From: Strigamia acuminata
Lineage: Eukaryota; Arthropoda; Chilopoda; Geophilomorpha; Linotaeniidae
Reading direction: 5' to 3'
Length of the DNA stretch: 60,000 bases
Assembly (NCBI GenBank): GCA_949358305.1
Contig: OX442318.1
Coordinates: 4,824,501-4,884,500 of the forward strand
How positions within the stretch are numbered: position 1 is the stretch's first letter; each line of letters starts with the position of its first letter. The notes beneath the pieces were generated by a model. That model ran no database searches and had not been told where the DNA came from. It was given only the letters and a program-made list of their open reading frames with translations. Below are positions 1 to 11,945 of this stretch, in pieces. The position numbers were made by a program, and so were the translations under genes.

Positions 1-947
1 AAAATATTGTTCCCATTCCTATTATAACACTGCCCAACCTGCAAAAACGCTTCACCTGCAGGTTTTGTCGATATCCAACATGGCTACGCTAAAAGCCCAA
101 CTCCAAAAGCTCATCCCATAAATTATCCCCAAATACGTGCTTCAAATACCCAACCAAAAACCACCTCTTACTCCCCACCCAGAAATTAGTAACAAAAATA
201 CCAAAATCACATTTCTCCTTCCACGCTTGCACATCCGCAATCTAAGCCTCAACGAATATTATTTACTCAAACCATCGGCAAATTACTTCTGACCCAATCA
301 CCATCCCTCATCTATCCCAACAATAACTTTCCACCCGCAAAACCAGCACCACAGCTTCATGTTTCCTAGAGCCACATGCAAATTTCCTCCTTGGCGAAAC
401 CAGGAGGATTATAGTTAACATTTATGGAACACAAATCCGATCAAAGCGAAGGTGCACATTTCTTTTCTCGGGGCCTTGCGGGAGAATGTTCTGCACAAAC
501 TCACTTATTCCCCAAAAATGGTGTTTCTGTAAACAGCAAAAACAAAAGACGAGAAAAACAAGAAAACAGAACTGTTCTCAATGAAATCCAAGTCTTTACT
601 ACATTAACAATACATATTTCATCACCAACATGCGTGCAAGATTATTTCGTTTCCAAGTGAACGGCAATTAAAGTTCCTCCGTTTTCATCCAATAATCGAA
701 TTATGGCCCACTTCTTTCAACCTATGGGGGCCCCAAATTTATATTAACACAATTAAGCTTAAAGCAGAGACCAATATAAGCATTAAAATAAAATTATTTT
801 GTTTTTATATTTTTGCTATTCTGGTCATCTGAAATGGGGTCCCCTGCAATATGGGCCCCAAATTAGGTGCCCACTATTTTCTTCTACAAATGCGCTAAAT
901 CTATTTTTTTAAATTATTACTTTTGACATTGATGAATTGAAATGGGG
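1..947. other. AT-rich non-coding stretch
   Basis: No convincing exon, RNA gene or intact mobile element was seen. The last 230 bases contain scattered GGGGCCCC/GGGTCCCC motifs that resemble diverged units of the satellite that follows. Confidence 0.5.
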
Positions 948-1231
948 CCCCTAGAAATCTAGGACCCCTAGAAATCTAGGACCCCTAGAAATCTAGGACC
1001 CCTAGAAATCTAGGACCCCTAGAAATCTAGGACCCCTAGAAATCTAGGACCCCTAGAAATCTAGGACCCCTAGAAATCTAGGACCCCTAGAAATCTAGGA
1101 CCCCTAGAAATCTAGGACCCCTAGAAATCTAGGACCCCTAGAAATCTAGGACCCCTAGAAATCTAGGACCCCTAGAAATCTAGGACCCCTAGAAATCTAG
1201 GACCCCTAGAAATCTAGGACCCCTAAAAATC
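948..1231. repeat. 17-bp minisatellite (CTAGGACCCCTAGAAAT)n
   Basis: About 16 nearly identical 17-bp units run head to tail. Each unit holds two small palindromic cores (CTAGAAATCTAG and CTAG-GACCC-CTAG). The homogeneity indicates recent expansion. The array decays rightward into a longer-period repeat. Confidence 0.95.
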
Positions 1232-1650
1232 TGGGGCACCTAAAAATTTGGGGTCCCTATAAATCTGAAACCAAAATCAGTAACCTAGAAATCTGAATCC
1301 CTTAGGAATCTAGGGCCCCTAAAAATCTATGACCCCTAAAAATCTGGGGCACCTAAAAATTTGAGGTCCCTATAAATCTGAAACCAAAATCAGTAACCTA
1401 GAAATCTGAATCTCTTAGGAATCTAGGGTCCCTAAAAATCTATGACCCCTAAAAATCTGGGGCACCTAAAAATTTGGGGTCCCTATAAATCTGAAACCAA
1501 AATCAGTAACCTAGAAATCTGAATCCCTTAGGAATCTAGGGCCCCAAAAAATCTGGGGCACCTAAAAATTTGGAGCCCCTAGAAATCTGAAACCAAAATC
1601 AGTGACCTAGAAATCTGGGGCCCGAGGAATAAGGCCCCTAGATATCTGGG
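1221..1650. repeat. Higher-order repeat of about 112 bp derived from the adjacent minisatellite
   Basis: The phrase CCCTAAAAATCTGGGGCACC recurs near 1221, 1333 and 1446, giving a period of about 112 bp. Each long unit is built from several diverged 17-bp-like units (CCTANAAATCT). Roughly three full units and a partial fourth are visible. Confidence 0.85.
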
Positions 1651-2787
1651 GCCCTTAAAAAATATTGATTTTGTGGTTTTTTGGCGATAGTTTCCGGCTG
1701 TTTTTGGTGTCCATTCTGTTTATAGAAACTCCGTAAACGATAAAAACAAACTTTGAACGCTCCCACTTACTCCGATTGGCCGATTTCCAACAAATAAAAA
1801 ATACCTTTTTTTTTGGGCCAGTGTGCTTCTTTTGTATATGCATTTGCTCCGCTTATTACAACAATTTTCTCCACCAATAATAGAACTCAACTTGAACCGC
1901 TTTTTTATTAACAAAAAATCTGTAAAGTACCCACCCAAAAAAAAAAAAAGAAAAAAAAAAGTGAAACCCTTTAAAAAGACAGTAATTAGGTTTCTTAACG
2001 ACAACCTTAAAACCCACTTAATGACGTCAAAGACGTTCAAAGACCTCCACGAACGCGGCTCACAAAAAAATCATTATTATAATAAAAATAAATTTCCTCT
2101 TTAACAAGTCGATGGAGAGAAATATTAAAAGAAGTGCCAAGCGTGAAAAGTAGCCCCTAAAGGGCATTTCACTACCGACTCATGGTCCATTCCAACACAG
2201 ATGGACAAAAGACCACGCCCACCTCCACATGCACTCCACATCAAAATGACTAGCTTCCATAGAGGCTAAAAGAACGAATCCACGTCTCACTGCACCATTC
2301 TAACAAAGGAAATGACTGCCAGCAAAATGGCATAGGGAAAAGCCACTTTCAAAATGGTCTCCAAATCGTGAAAATGGATAGAAAAAAATTGAAAAAATAA
2401 CAAAATGGTAAAAAAAAAAAAAAAAAACTTTCAATTTAAATCATTTAGTTTTATAGAAATTTATAGTCACCGGTCTTGCCGGTCCATATGGTTCAAAAAT
2501 ATATTTTACAATATATTGGTTGAATAAGCGCGAAAACTTAGTATAGCGGCCCGGCAGACAAATGCATTACAGAATGTATTCTTGTGGAGTCCAATGACGT
2601 CACACGTATCAACACGAAACGACAGAAACGAGTCGTTTTAGACCTTTTATAAACGGCATAAACGGAATAAACCAAAACTTTAAACGCACCTAATGTATTT
2701 TTGAACCATATATGAGTCATCAAAATGATGTCATTTGACCTAGTTATTCTAAAATTTAGAAACGTATTAGCAAGTTTAGAATTGTAG
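1651..2787. other. Non-coding stretch with A-rich tracts
   Basis: No supported gene. Contains A-rich runs near 1937-1960 and 2410-2427. Opposite-strand ORFs here are short, overlap each other and match nothing I recognise. Confidence 0.5.
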
Positions 2788-2870
2788 TACAGTCGAACCT
2801 CGTTATAACGAACCGCGATATAATGAATTTTTTTTTGTTATACTTGTTTTGTCAAATATTATTTCGAGAA
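2788..2870 (+). mobile_element. pogo/Tigger-type MITE, one end only
   Basis: The sequence TACAGTCGAACCTCGTTATA followed by ACGAA and CGCGATATAATGAA matches the terminus of two fuller copies in this window (about 15743-16018 and 31644-31822). TACAGT ends at TA sites are typical of the pogo/Tigger branch of Tc1/mariner. No opposite end was found, so the copy is truncated. Confidence 0.7.
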
Positions 2871-2988
2871 TATTTTCTTCGACAGCAATGGAAAAAAAAC
2901 TATGAATAAAATTTTAAATCTATCTGATTTATCACTCGTTAACCTTAAAGTCATTTGGAAACAACTTTACTTGATTGATTATGTGTAA

Positions 2989-3343
2989 TGCTGGGCGCAC
3001 ACGTACCGCGATTTCGCATCGCGTCGTGATTTCGCAAGCAAAATCGCCCTGTAAATCGCGCGCAATGCTATACACATGTAGCTATTCCAGCTTTGCTATT
3101 TCAATGTTATGACGTCATTCCTGATCCGAAAAACCTGCCCGCCATTTCGATTGAAAATGTTGATGAAATGACGTCATTTCACACAGCTCATGGATTGGCT
3201 GCGACATGAATCGCGGGCGAAGTAATACTTGGGACAAGTACTATTTTTAAAAGTAGATTTCAAACCTGCGCGAAGTAAATGACGTCATCTGCGCATGCGC
3301 AATGGCAACGCAATGCGAAATCGCGGTATGTGTGCGCCCAGCA
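2989..3343. mobile_element. PIF/Harbinger-type MITE with TAA target duplication
   Basis: Inverted termini begin TGCTGGGCGCACAC(G/A)TACC and continue about 35 bp with few mismatches. The element is flanked on both sides by TAA (2986-2988 and 3344-3346). A 3-bp TAA/TTA duplication is the hallmark of PIF/Harbinger. The 355-bp interior has no transposase, so it is non-autonomous. It is much richer in CpG than its surroundings. Confidence 0.85.
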
Positions 3344-3346
3344 TAA

Positions 3347-5200
3347 ATGCAATTTTTATTTAATTTGTCCGAAATTTATCTCCGCCTGTGCCGTAGCCAG
3401 ATGCTTGTTGAGCGGCACGGTAGTGCCGGATCTCCATCTACGGATTTTTCGGGTGAATAATTGACGTTTCACTCTATTTTGATTTTTCTCATTAGATTTA
3501 ATCCAATTATGTTGTTTTAAATGTAATTCTAGCATTTTTCAAACTAAACCTCAAGGATTTCATTTCATTTCACTTCATCGTTTAATCAATAATCATTTTT
3601 ACTCAAATCCCGGTCCCATTTATTTAAATTTAACCAAACTCGATCAAAATTCATGCAAATCACCTAAATTACACTTTCAACTCAGCAAAATTTGACACCA
3701 TCTCAATCATAATTAAAACCATTTAAGAATTCATTATATCCGATAACAACAATTGAAAACATCAATATCAAATGATTAATTACTGTAGCACTAACTTCCT
3801 AACTAATAAATTGGCTAATGTCAGGATAGATGGTGAGTAAAGTTCAATTTTGCAAAATAACATTTGAAAAACATATCACGAGTCTGACAGATTCAGCAGA
3901 CTGGTTTGGCGTGTGCCGAACCATAGTAATTAAAAATAATAAATATTTCTAAGTGGTGACAACAAATATATAAAAATACGCTTGAGATCGCCACACAACA
4001 CAAGCTTCCACTGCAGAAATTGATTTTCATCTCTCTAGTCTTAAATCACAAACAAAAATGCAATAAAAGTGTTGGAACCAGAAGAATTAAGAGAGAAAGT
4101 TATTCGTTTGGAGCACGGTAATTGCCAAGCGAGATTATTTGCACTAAAATGCTAAACAGATTACCCACATACTAAGGTTGTTTATGAGCACAGATAAATT
4201 GCCCTGGGTCAATTGCATTTAGTGAACATCTAATTAGGATAAGCAATTTGTAATCATCTTAAGCAGCTGGTGACAATTTTCCGCGACTAACAAACTGATT
4301 TACAAGGAAAGGATTGTATAGCCTACAGACAGACACTTGGTGATGTCTTGTAAACAAGAAATACCTGTACTTGAAACAAGTGCTTGCGAAAGTGTACTTA
4401 TGTACATGCGTATATTTGACAGGACATTATAGCAGACATGGCTGAAAAATTTGTAGTAAGTTAGTCATGGTTTGTATTGTTTGTATCAAAAGTTTAGTTA
4501 TAACCTTGTATATCCTTATAACAACCGGTTGATTGATCAGCATGCGGCATCATGCTGCGGCTAACACGCACCCTGTTTCTAACTCATTTTTTTAATATAA
4601 CTTTATAACTACAAAGTGCAACAAATACATTTATAAACTTCCTTATGAATTTATACTACAGTTGTAAAGTTCTTACTTCACTTTTTTATAACCCACAAGT
4701 GCCCTTTCGCAAACTCTCTAATATTCCATGTTCGGTAATAGCAAATTTTCACCGCTCCAAAATCCCAAAGACGAAGGAAAGTTTACTCGCGCATGGTAAA
4801 GCAAAGTCCAATTGTTATTGCCACGTAAAAAACTAAATAATAAATATGCTTTCGCATGTGGAACCCATAAATAATGCTGTCTAGACAGGCCGCAAATCTA
4901 ACCGCAATCGAATGATCAATAAGCAAGTTCCCGCTCCACACTATCCGGGCTTGTTGAGATACATAGAAAAACCAATTGATGAGGTTTGTTGGGGGTGGGT
5001 GGAGTTACTAGATATGATAGAATTAATGATCAATTCTTTGTTCCGGGTACAAGAAGTATTAGGGGGTATCTCCCGGGGTAATTCGAGTAAAAAAAATTTA
5101 TTCCAACCAATTACCCGAAGTTGGAATCAACAAACTGGATAGATAATATAACAGTAACGATCAATATCTTACAAAAATAGAAACATTTTTTGCCGATTGT
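3347..5200. other. AT-rich non-coding stretch
   Basis: No exon, RNA gene or recognised repeat family found. ORFs near 4645 and 4912 lack splice context and recognisable sequence. Confidence 0.45.
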
Positions 5201-5204
5201 ACAC

Positions 5205-5275
5205 TGGTCACCTGTTCCCATTAGAACAAAAGTTAAGCAACATTGGGTCTGGACCGTACATAGCCCCATATCCTG
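5205..5275 (+). pseudogene. 5S rRNA-like fragment
   Basis: The segment CCCATTAGAACA...AGTTAAGCAACATTGGGTCTGG resembles the middle of metazoan 5S rRNA, including the AGTTAAGCA-type internal promoter box. The rest of the 120-nt molecule is not recognisable. It is a pseudogene or the head of a 5S-derived SINE. A second related fragment lies at 19350-19431. Confidence 0.5.
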
Positions 5276-5328
5276 AATCCAGCCCAGGATCTTTGACAGT
5301 TCACGTTCCGTGTTGCTGCACTTTCTAG

Positions 5329-5502
5329 GGAAAGGCGTACAATTCGAGTTTTACTAGATCTGGCGATCCGATTGAAACACCAACTGCACCAACTGAAACA
5401 CCATCAACTACACTTATTGAAACACCATCAACTACACCTACTGAAACACCGTCAACTACACCTACAGAAACTCCTTCCACTACTCTTACTGAAACACGTT
5501 AA
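5329..5502 (+). CDS. Possible terminal exon with Thr/Pro/Ser (mucin-like) repeats
   Basis: After a pyrimidine-rich acceptor (CTGCACTTTCTAG at 5316-5328) the frame stays open for 57 codons to a TAA. The C-terminal two thirds is four to five copies of an eight-residue unit of the form ETPSTTPT, encoded by a 24-bp tandem repeat. Such Thr/Ser/Pro stretches are typical of O-glycosylated mucin-like stalks. Upstream exons were not found, and a 5S-like fragment lies just 5', so this may be a stray repeat or a relic. The function is unknown. Confidence 0.3.
   Translation, partial: GKAYNSSFTRSGDPIETPTAPTETPSTTLIETPSTTPTETPSTTPTETPSTTLTETR
5379..5499 (+). repeat. 24-bp coding-type tandem repeat
   Basis: About five units of GAAACACCATCAACTACACC plus four bases. 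Substitutions fall mostly at third positions (CCA/CCG/CCT), as expected if the repeat is or was translated. Confidence 0.75.
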
Positions 5503-5580
5503 GGGCAGGATTTAGGATAAAATAAGTTCGTTAAAATAATGACGCAATAGTAATAGTTATATTTATATGAAGGCAGTGGC

Positions 5581-5855
5581 TACATTCACGTCCGACATGA
5601 ACGTATTATTTTCATGATGCGCTGTGATTGGCTGAGACCCATTGATGTCGATTTGTTTCGTCAACGTAAGTTTTCTCAAATTCAATGTTCTCGAGGTTTT
5701 AGCTTCTTTTTTTCTTAAATGACCCCCCCAAACCTCACCTAATCCGTTTTTAGCAAAGTAGACCGAACTGTGTATTTTCAGTTTGTATTCAATGCATCTC
5801 TCAACCAATCACAGCGCATCATGAAAATAATACTTTCACGTTGGATGTAAACGTA
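5581..5855. mobile_element. MITE with about 57-bp inverted termini
   Basis: The left arm starts TACATTCACGTCCGACATGA and the right arm is its imperfect reverse complement. Both contain the block ATGATGCGCTGTGATTGG. The 275-bp element has no coding capacity. A lone end of the same family is at 22399-22455. It abuts the next MITE, sharing or nearly sharing a TA. Confidence 0.8.
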
Positions 5856-6316
5856 TACTCTAACTCACTGTTAGAACGTAGGGTGTTCCTATTGGCCGAG
5901 CCATTTCACTGGTGTATGTATACATAAAAGTAGGTCAAAATACCCAAAACGCAATGGCAGAGATGAAAAGCAAACGCTCGAACCACGGGAAGTTATTTTG
6001 TTTGCTTTCCAGACATAACAATCAATCATTAAAATTCAAAAATTTCTCATTTTCCAGAATAAGCAACCAATAAATAGAACGAACTGAACAAACTGGTATT
6101 TGGATAAAATAACATCATAAAACATTGCTTTATGGCTTTTAAAAACTTTTTATTATTAAATAAAAGCTAATTAATATCATTCAAACCATTACAATAATCA
6201 CACAAATTTAAAACACAAAAAAACTACATTTCCTGGTGGTGGTATACAGGCAACAGTTGGGAGTAAACAGCCTCGGCCAATAGGAACTGCCTACTTTCTA
6301 ACAGTGAGTTAGAGTA
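5856..6316. mobile_element. MITE with TACTCTAACTCACTG termini
   Basis: The left end TACTCTAACTCACTGTTAGA and the right end are inverted copies, as is the subterminal CCTATTGGCCGAG motif. Both ends lie in TATA, so TA is the likely target. It is 461 bp long with no transposase and sits directly against the preceding MITE. Confidence 0.8.
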
Positions 6317-8984
6317 TAGTCACTACTCGCTAGGTTGTATGAATTTCCATTATAAAAAGTTTTTGTCTTATGTTCATCTCACTTATCCGCCAACTAAATA
6401 CTAGTTATCTTCCTACAGCATCAACCGCATGCGTTCTCCGATACCGTAATGATAAATCTATTATTGGACATTCCTGTCACCAATATCCACAATTACCGCT
6501 GTAGTGGAATCCCATTCCAATGCAGCTTTGTTTGTAAAATTTCTATTGCCAAATTTTGATGCCCTGAGTCCAGGAGGAAAGCAATTGTGGAATTTGGCAC
6601 TGGAAATAATTATATTCAATAGATGCCAATGCCATTCCAATCATCTTTCTCATTTTTTGATTCCTTGCAACAATTCTTCATCGCTTTATGCATGCGAGAC
6701 ATCAAACATATGGCTGAGCAGTTCAAAACAGTTCAGGTCAAACTTGCACCAGAAGGTCAAAACCATATTCAATTGCTTCATTTAGCAGGATAAATGTAGC
6801 ACTTGGTCATCGTCAATTTAATCCACCGTCAACGAAACAAGCTTAAACATGAAATCACCGAAGCGAGTCTTATATAGAACCCGCGCTTGGTATCCAGAAT
6901 CTCGATAGTACAAAATGGCGGCTGCAGACCTGCAGTTCATCAATGAACAAATCCTTTCCTCGGCAAATATTGTGGATGTTATTACAGATATTTTAATTAG
7001 ACGATAGATCAGCAGGAATTGGGGCGTGCCAAATCCAATGAGATACTTTTTGTCAACGTGGCATTATTGCAACATTGTTTTTCGAGCTCTAACTTCTTAA
7101 CCAACAAAGCTAGACTAAAAATGTCAATTGCAAAGTTGTAGAGCATCATTTGTTTAATACAATGACATTTTAAAAACTATATGTCAAAGAGAAAAATGAC
7201 AAGTTCTTGTCGATTACGACATTTGTTAAGGCTGGCCCTGGGTTTCTTTAGACGCATTCAACCCTCAAAAGACGAATTGACTTAATTGTCTGAAATGACT
7301 TCTCTATGACGTTTTTTACATCATATTTCTAAGAAGTATGAAAGAATTCAAATAAGAGAATTAAGATTAAGTGAAGTCGAAATCACTTCTTTGACTTATA
7401 GAAATGACTTATCTCTTCCGCACTATCGTTACCGCAAGTTATAGGTAAACATTGTTTTAGTTCAGTTTTTAGCGTGTTCAATCCAAGTTAACTTCTTTAA
7501 GTCGCTTCTTTAAGTGATTTAAAGAGAAATGAATTCGTCTTTTGAGGATTGAATGCACCTTGTGTTACAACCCCTGGCATAAAGTTTCCTACCAAACAAC
7601 TTCAGCATCTTGAGCAGAAAACAACAAACTAATGAAACAGAAATGAATACACTAAGGTGCGGCCGTAAGTATAGAATAATCAGTTTTTTTGAAATATTTC
7701 TTTTTGCGCTGCATCTGGAATCCAACCAATTTTTTAATAAATGTATTTTGTCATTAGAATTCATTTAAAATTAACAGGTTTATAAGTTTTTTTGAAAAAT
7801 AAATTTGGCAGTGATTTTACATAAAAATGGGGTTGACATATAGAATATTTTAGGTTTGATGCAAAAAAATGGGTAAAATAAACATCACGCAGCCTGCCTT
7901 TGTCTGATTAGTCAATCAGTGATTATGTCATCAATTTTCTGCCATTTTTGAGTTGTATTACTTGCTATTTTCTTATTTTAAAGCAATCCCCTTCTACAAA
8001 ACTTGCAACCATTGTAGAAATTGCTGAAATATGGCAATTAAAGGCACTAGGGCTCTCCAACGTCCAGGAAAGGTTAATTCAACTTCTGTTCCAATTAATA
8101 AAAATCCTCGCCCACTTTTTCCGTCATCCTTTTCCACTCCATCGCTCGCTCTCTCATCCCTTCATCATCCCCCGACACGATTTCTCCCAAATGCCAAATG
8201 TGCTTTGTTCGTTGATCTGCACGCAGCACACAATTTGAGGAATTCAAAATGTTTGAAAATTGCCAATCAATTTTCTTCTCTCACTAACAATGCATCTCGT
8301 GCCAGGAATGAAAAGAATCTAATTAATTTTCCATCTGCGAGAAAACTTTTCAACACTTCTTTCCTTCCTTCTCTTGCCCTTTTCCATTCATTACTCACTC
8401 GCGCCATTGTTGCCGCACGCAAAATCCATTGTACCCTATGATCAACAACACTTGGCCTGCCTTCGCTACGCCCTTAAAGCACCTCACAAATTAGACCTAT
8501 TCTCAGATCGAGTCGACTTGAAAAAGGCTCCCCCTACCGTGAACTCAGATTGAGATTTGAACCAACCAATAGTTGGTCGAGGTCTGTCGTGGTTCCGCCG
8601 GCTGATTTACGATGCACTGCAGCCGCACAAACTACAGACATGTGCCTTTGTGGGCTTGCTAGGCCTTGTTCGAGGCAGATAAGAAGCGGCATGTGTTGTG
8701 AATATGGGACGATATACAAATCAAAATGGCTGACACGCCGATAAATAAATCCTCTCACCCTTCGCCCATTGTTGCTGCAATCAAATGCAAACGAGTCGAG
8801 CTGTCGAGGCAAAATGTCCGAGCTTTGAAACGTTGTAATTCTCGATTAGCTTTCGTTAGGGTTAGTTTAGATTGCTCGAGATGTTCGGTGGTGCTCGTGA
8901 GTTTGGTTGCAAATTCTCAACAATTAGGGGAGGATCAAGATGGTGCAATGAAGGCCATGACCATCCCCTTAAACAATGGAAAAA
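6317..8984. other. Non-coding stretch, one unexplained open frame
   Basis: The open frame at 6504-6785 has no recognisable domain and no convincing splice signals. The 7020-7200 segment loosely recalls the arms of the mariner element at 57.4 kb (repeated AAATGAC and CATTTGTTTA motifs) but is too diverged to call. Confidence 0.4.
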
Positions 8985-9295
8985 ATTCATTTTTTGTACG
9001 GAAAATTCATTTTTTAAACCGAAAATTCATTTTTTAAACCGAAAATTCATTTGTTAAACAGAAGTTATATTTTTGCGACCAAAAATTCATTTTTGCGACC
9101 ACAAATTCATTTTTGCAACCAAAAATTCATTTTTGCGAACAAAAATTCATTTTTGGGGACAAAAATTCACTATTTAGACCCAAAAACATTAATTTTAGGC
9201 CAAAAACATTAATTTTAAGCCAAAAACATTAATTTTAGGCCAAAAACATTAATTTTAGGCCAAACATTAATTTTAGGTCAAAAACAAATCCTTTT
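8985..9295. repeat. 20-bp minisatellite, two subfamilies
   Basis: The first half has units of the form GACCAAAAATTCATTTTTGC; the second half has GGCCAAAAACATTAATTTTA. Both are 20 bp, with an A-tract followed by a T-tract, like other 20- to 22-bp arrays in this window. Confidence 0.9.
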
Positions 9296-10829
9296 TTTGC
9301 GTGAAACACTAAACCAAATTAGTCACTACCCATGTAAGTTTTCTTAGCACTAGAAAGCCCCTGATTACCACTCAGTTTTATCCAGAAAGAATTCAAATTC
9401 TTTATATCCATTTATTTTTACATTTTTAAAAAATACAGCCCCAAACTATTGTTAAACAGCAAAGTTAAAACTACAATGCAAGACTGAATAAATAAAATCA
9501 ATGTCAAGACCCTCCGTTAGTGCTTTTTCCTTTTTCCAGTTGTCGCAGGATCCTTAAAAAAAAAAATCCCTTTCCCAGCAAAGAATTCGCCATAATTCAA
9601 AATGATGACATCACAGACAAAGGAAATGGATATTTCCCAACCCAAAAAATAAAAAACAAACCCCCAACTCATTGTCTTTCCATTTGCCATGATAAATTCA
9701 CCACAATATCATCTGCCGACTGAAAATAAAATAAAATGCAAAACAAACCCCAACATATACACAAATACACACAAAAACACACTAATGGCACATAGCCCCC
9801 CATTAAATCACTCCCAAAATGACTCAGCATGTCAAACTTAAAATTATGCAAATCTATTCCCTCTTTTCCCATGATCCAATGCAAATTATTAAACCATATA
9901 TTTTCCCCTTTTCCAATAAAAGTCGACATGTATACACTCCCTCCCACAGAAGCCCCAACAACAATTAGCTGCAGCTATGTAAGATAATACCCAATTCATA
10001 GAGCCACCACTTCTGCTTCCCCTCCATTGTTTCTTTTTTGCTGAATAATTGAATACAAAAGTGGAGAATGCTTTGAATTCTGCATCAGTAATGTCGAGTA
10101 AAGCATTCTACCATCAGACAAGCCCTCGCATGAATATCGATCCCCCCTTTTGGAAAATCCGTAGCGCGTAATCAAATTTCACAGACACGCTCAAATTAAA
10201 ACTTAACAAGTGTTTTTAGCCATAAAACTGCTTCATAATTGTTTGTATACAACAGAGCGATGGATCTGTCAATGCAAAGCACCAGTGATAAAACACGCCA
10301 GTGCTTTTCAAACGCTTCCGCTTCGCCGAAATAGGCTTATACGGCCGAAGCGTTTATCCCGTTTTATCTTTCCGTCTGGTTTATCGTCTTTAAACCGGTC
10401 TAAATGCATATTTTAGACAGCAAAGGGTTTTTAAAGACTAGACGTGTTCGTATACTCATGTTTGAGTGTCGTGCGCATGCCCACTGCGACTGAAAACAGA
10501 CTACAGTGGAAAGCAAAACTATGTTAACAAAGGCGACATGTTGAATCTCACGGCTGTTTCTCGCGAAAAAATGAAGGAAAACCCTTGAAATTTTAACGGA
10601 ATACTTTTCCAATATTCTGCTTAATGTAAATCGGCATTCGGTATATTATAAGGGGTTTCATTAAATGAGCGATTTGTTGATTACTTTGATTACTGTGATT
10701 AGTCGATTACTTGATGTGTCATGTGACTGTATTCAACCAATCCCGAGAATAATCATTTCATCAAATAAGCAACTAAGCAACTAATCAAGTAATCACCCCA
10801 AACCATGATTTTCTGCTGACTTGGGCCGA
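9296..10829. other. AT-rich non-coding stretch
   Basis: No supported gene. Segment 10310-10440 has GC-richer hairpin-forming motifs (CGCTTCCGCTTCGCCG, GGCCGAAGCG) and the phrase TTTAAACCGGTCTAAATGCA, which recurs in diverged form near 17931 and 18638. This suggests an unclassified dispersed repeat. Confidence 0.4.
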
Positions 10830-11033
10830 TTATAAGTGCTCTCTCAACTGTTTAGTATTAAGAATTAGAATGTTGGGTTTTCGTTCTTGTTCGTCGGTTT
10901 CCGCCACCCCCTGGAATGTGTCTTGATCTTCAAATTCATCACTGTCAAACGTACAGTATGTGGTCAATGGACTTGCCACATGTTTCCTTCTGTCACAAGT
11001 TGGCACAAACATTTTTCTCCCATCCAAGTTATA
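10830..11033 (-). CDS. Candidate terminal exon, unidentified protein
   Basis: On the minus strand an AG acceptor (TTTGGGGAG) at 11034-11042 precedes an open frame reading VYNLDGRKMFVPTCDRRKHV and continuing through a Ser/Asp/Glu-rich stretch to a stop at 10830. The composition looks coding (mixed charged and polar residues, no repeats), unlike most frames here. The pyrimidine tract is weak and I recognise no family. It could belong to the same minus-strand gene as the signal-peptide exon at 34553, but nothing links them directly. Confidence 0.25.
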   Translation of the reverse strand, partial: YNLDGRKMFVPTCDRRKHVASPLTTYCTFDSDEFEDQDTFQGVAETDEQERKPNILILNTKQLREHL

Positions 11034-11276
11034 CACCTCCCCAAATATACTGGAATTTTAGGATGAAGTCTGGTCTGACAGTTCAATGATGGGATATTAA
11101 AATAATTTTTTTTTTTTGCAATCGAAAATGGTGATTTTCTAGATTCAATTGGTGTTGGTTCCTAAAGTTCCGTGTTATGCGTTTTAGTTGTTTCGTGTTA
11201 TAAAAGTTGATGGTTCTCTGTGGAAGTTTGTAAAGCGAAACGACTGAACTACACCTAATTCTTTATAATTTTTCAA

Positions 11277-11945
11277 TTTTAAACGAGAAATTTCTCCATC
11301 TAAAACGAGAAATATATCCATTAAAAACGAGAAATTTTTACGTATAAAACGAGAAATTTTTACGTATAAAACGAGAAATTTTTACGTATAAAACGAGAAA
11401 TTTTTCCATCTAAAACGAGAAATTTTTCCATTTAAAACGAGAAATTTTTCCATTTAAAAACGAGAAAATTTTCCATTTAAAAACGAGAAATTTTTCCATT
11501 TAAAAACGAGAAAATTTTCCATTTAAAACGAGAAATTTCTACATTTAAAACGAGAAATTTCTACATTTAAAACGAGAAATTTCTACATTTAAAACGAGAA
11601 ATTTCTACATTTAAAACGAAAAATTTCTACATTTAAAACGAGAAATTTCTACATTTAAAAAGAGAAATTTCTACATTTAAAACGAGAAATTTCTACATTT
11701 AAAACGAGAAATTTCTACATTTAAAACGAGAAATTTCTACATTTAAAACGAGAAATTTCTACATTTAAAAAGAGAAATTTCTACATTTAAAACGAGAAAT
11801 TTCTACATTTAAAACGAGAAATTTCTACATTTAAAACGAGAAATTTCTACATTTAAAACGAGAAATTTCTCCCAAACAAAACGAAAAAATTCTCAAAAAC
11901 AAAACGAAAAAATTCTCAAAAACAAAACGAAAAAATTCTCACCAA
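11277..11945. repeat. 22-bp minisatellite (AAAACGAGAAATTTCTACATTT)n
   Basis: About 30 units. Units 1 to about 12 vary (TTTTTACGTAT, TTTTTCCATCT, TTTTTCCATTT versions). A central block from about 11525 to 11865 is nearly uniform, and the array ends in diverged CAAAACGAAAAAATTCTC units. GAGAAATTTCT is a short inverted core. Confidence 0.95.

Noticed and set aside
1720-2104. Overlapping ORFs of 93 and 106 codons
   Set aside because: They overlap on opposite strands across an A/T homopolymer-rich stretch; Lys/Phe-rich translations are typical of such composition.
11277-11945. CRISPR-like array
   Set aside because: Continuous tandem units with no unique spacers, in an animal-type genome. The same holds for all other arrays here.
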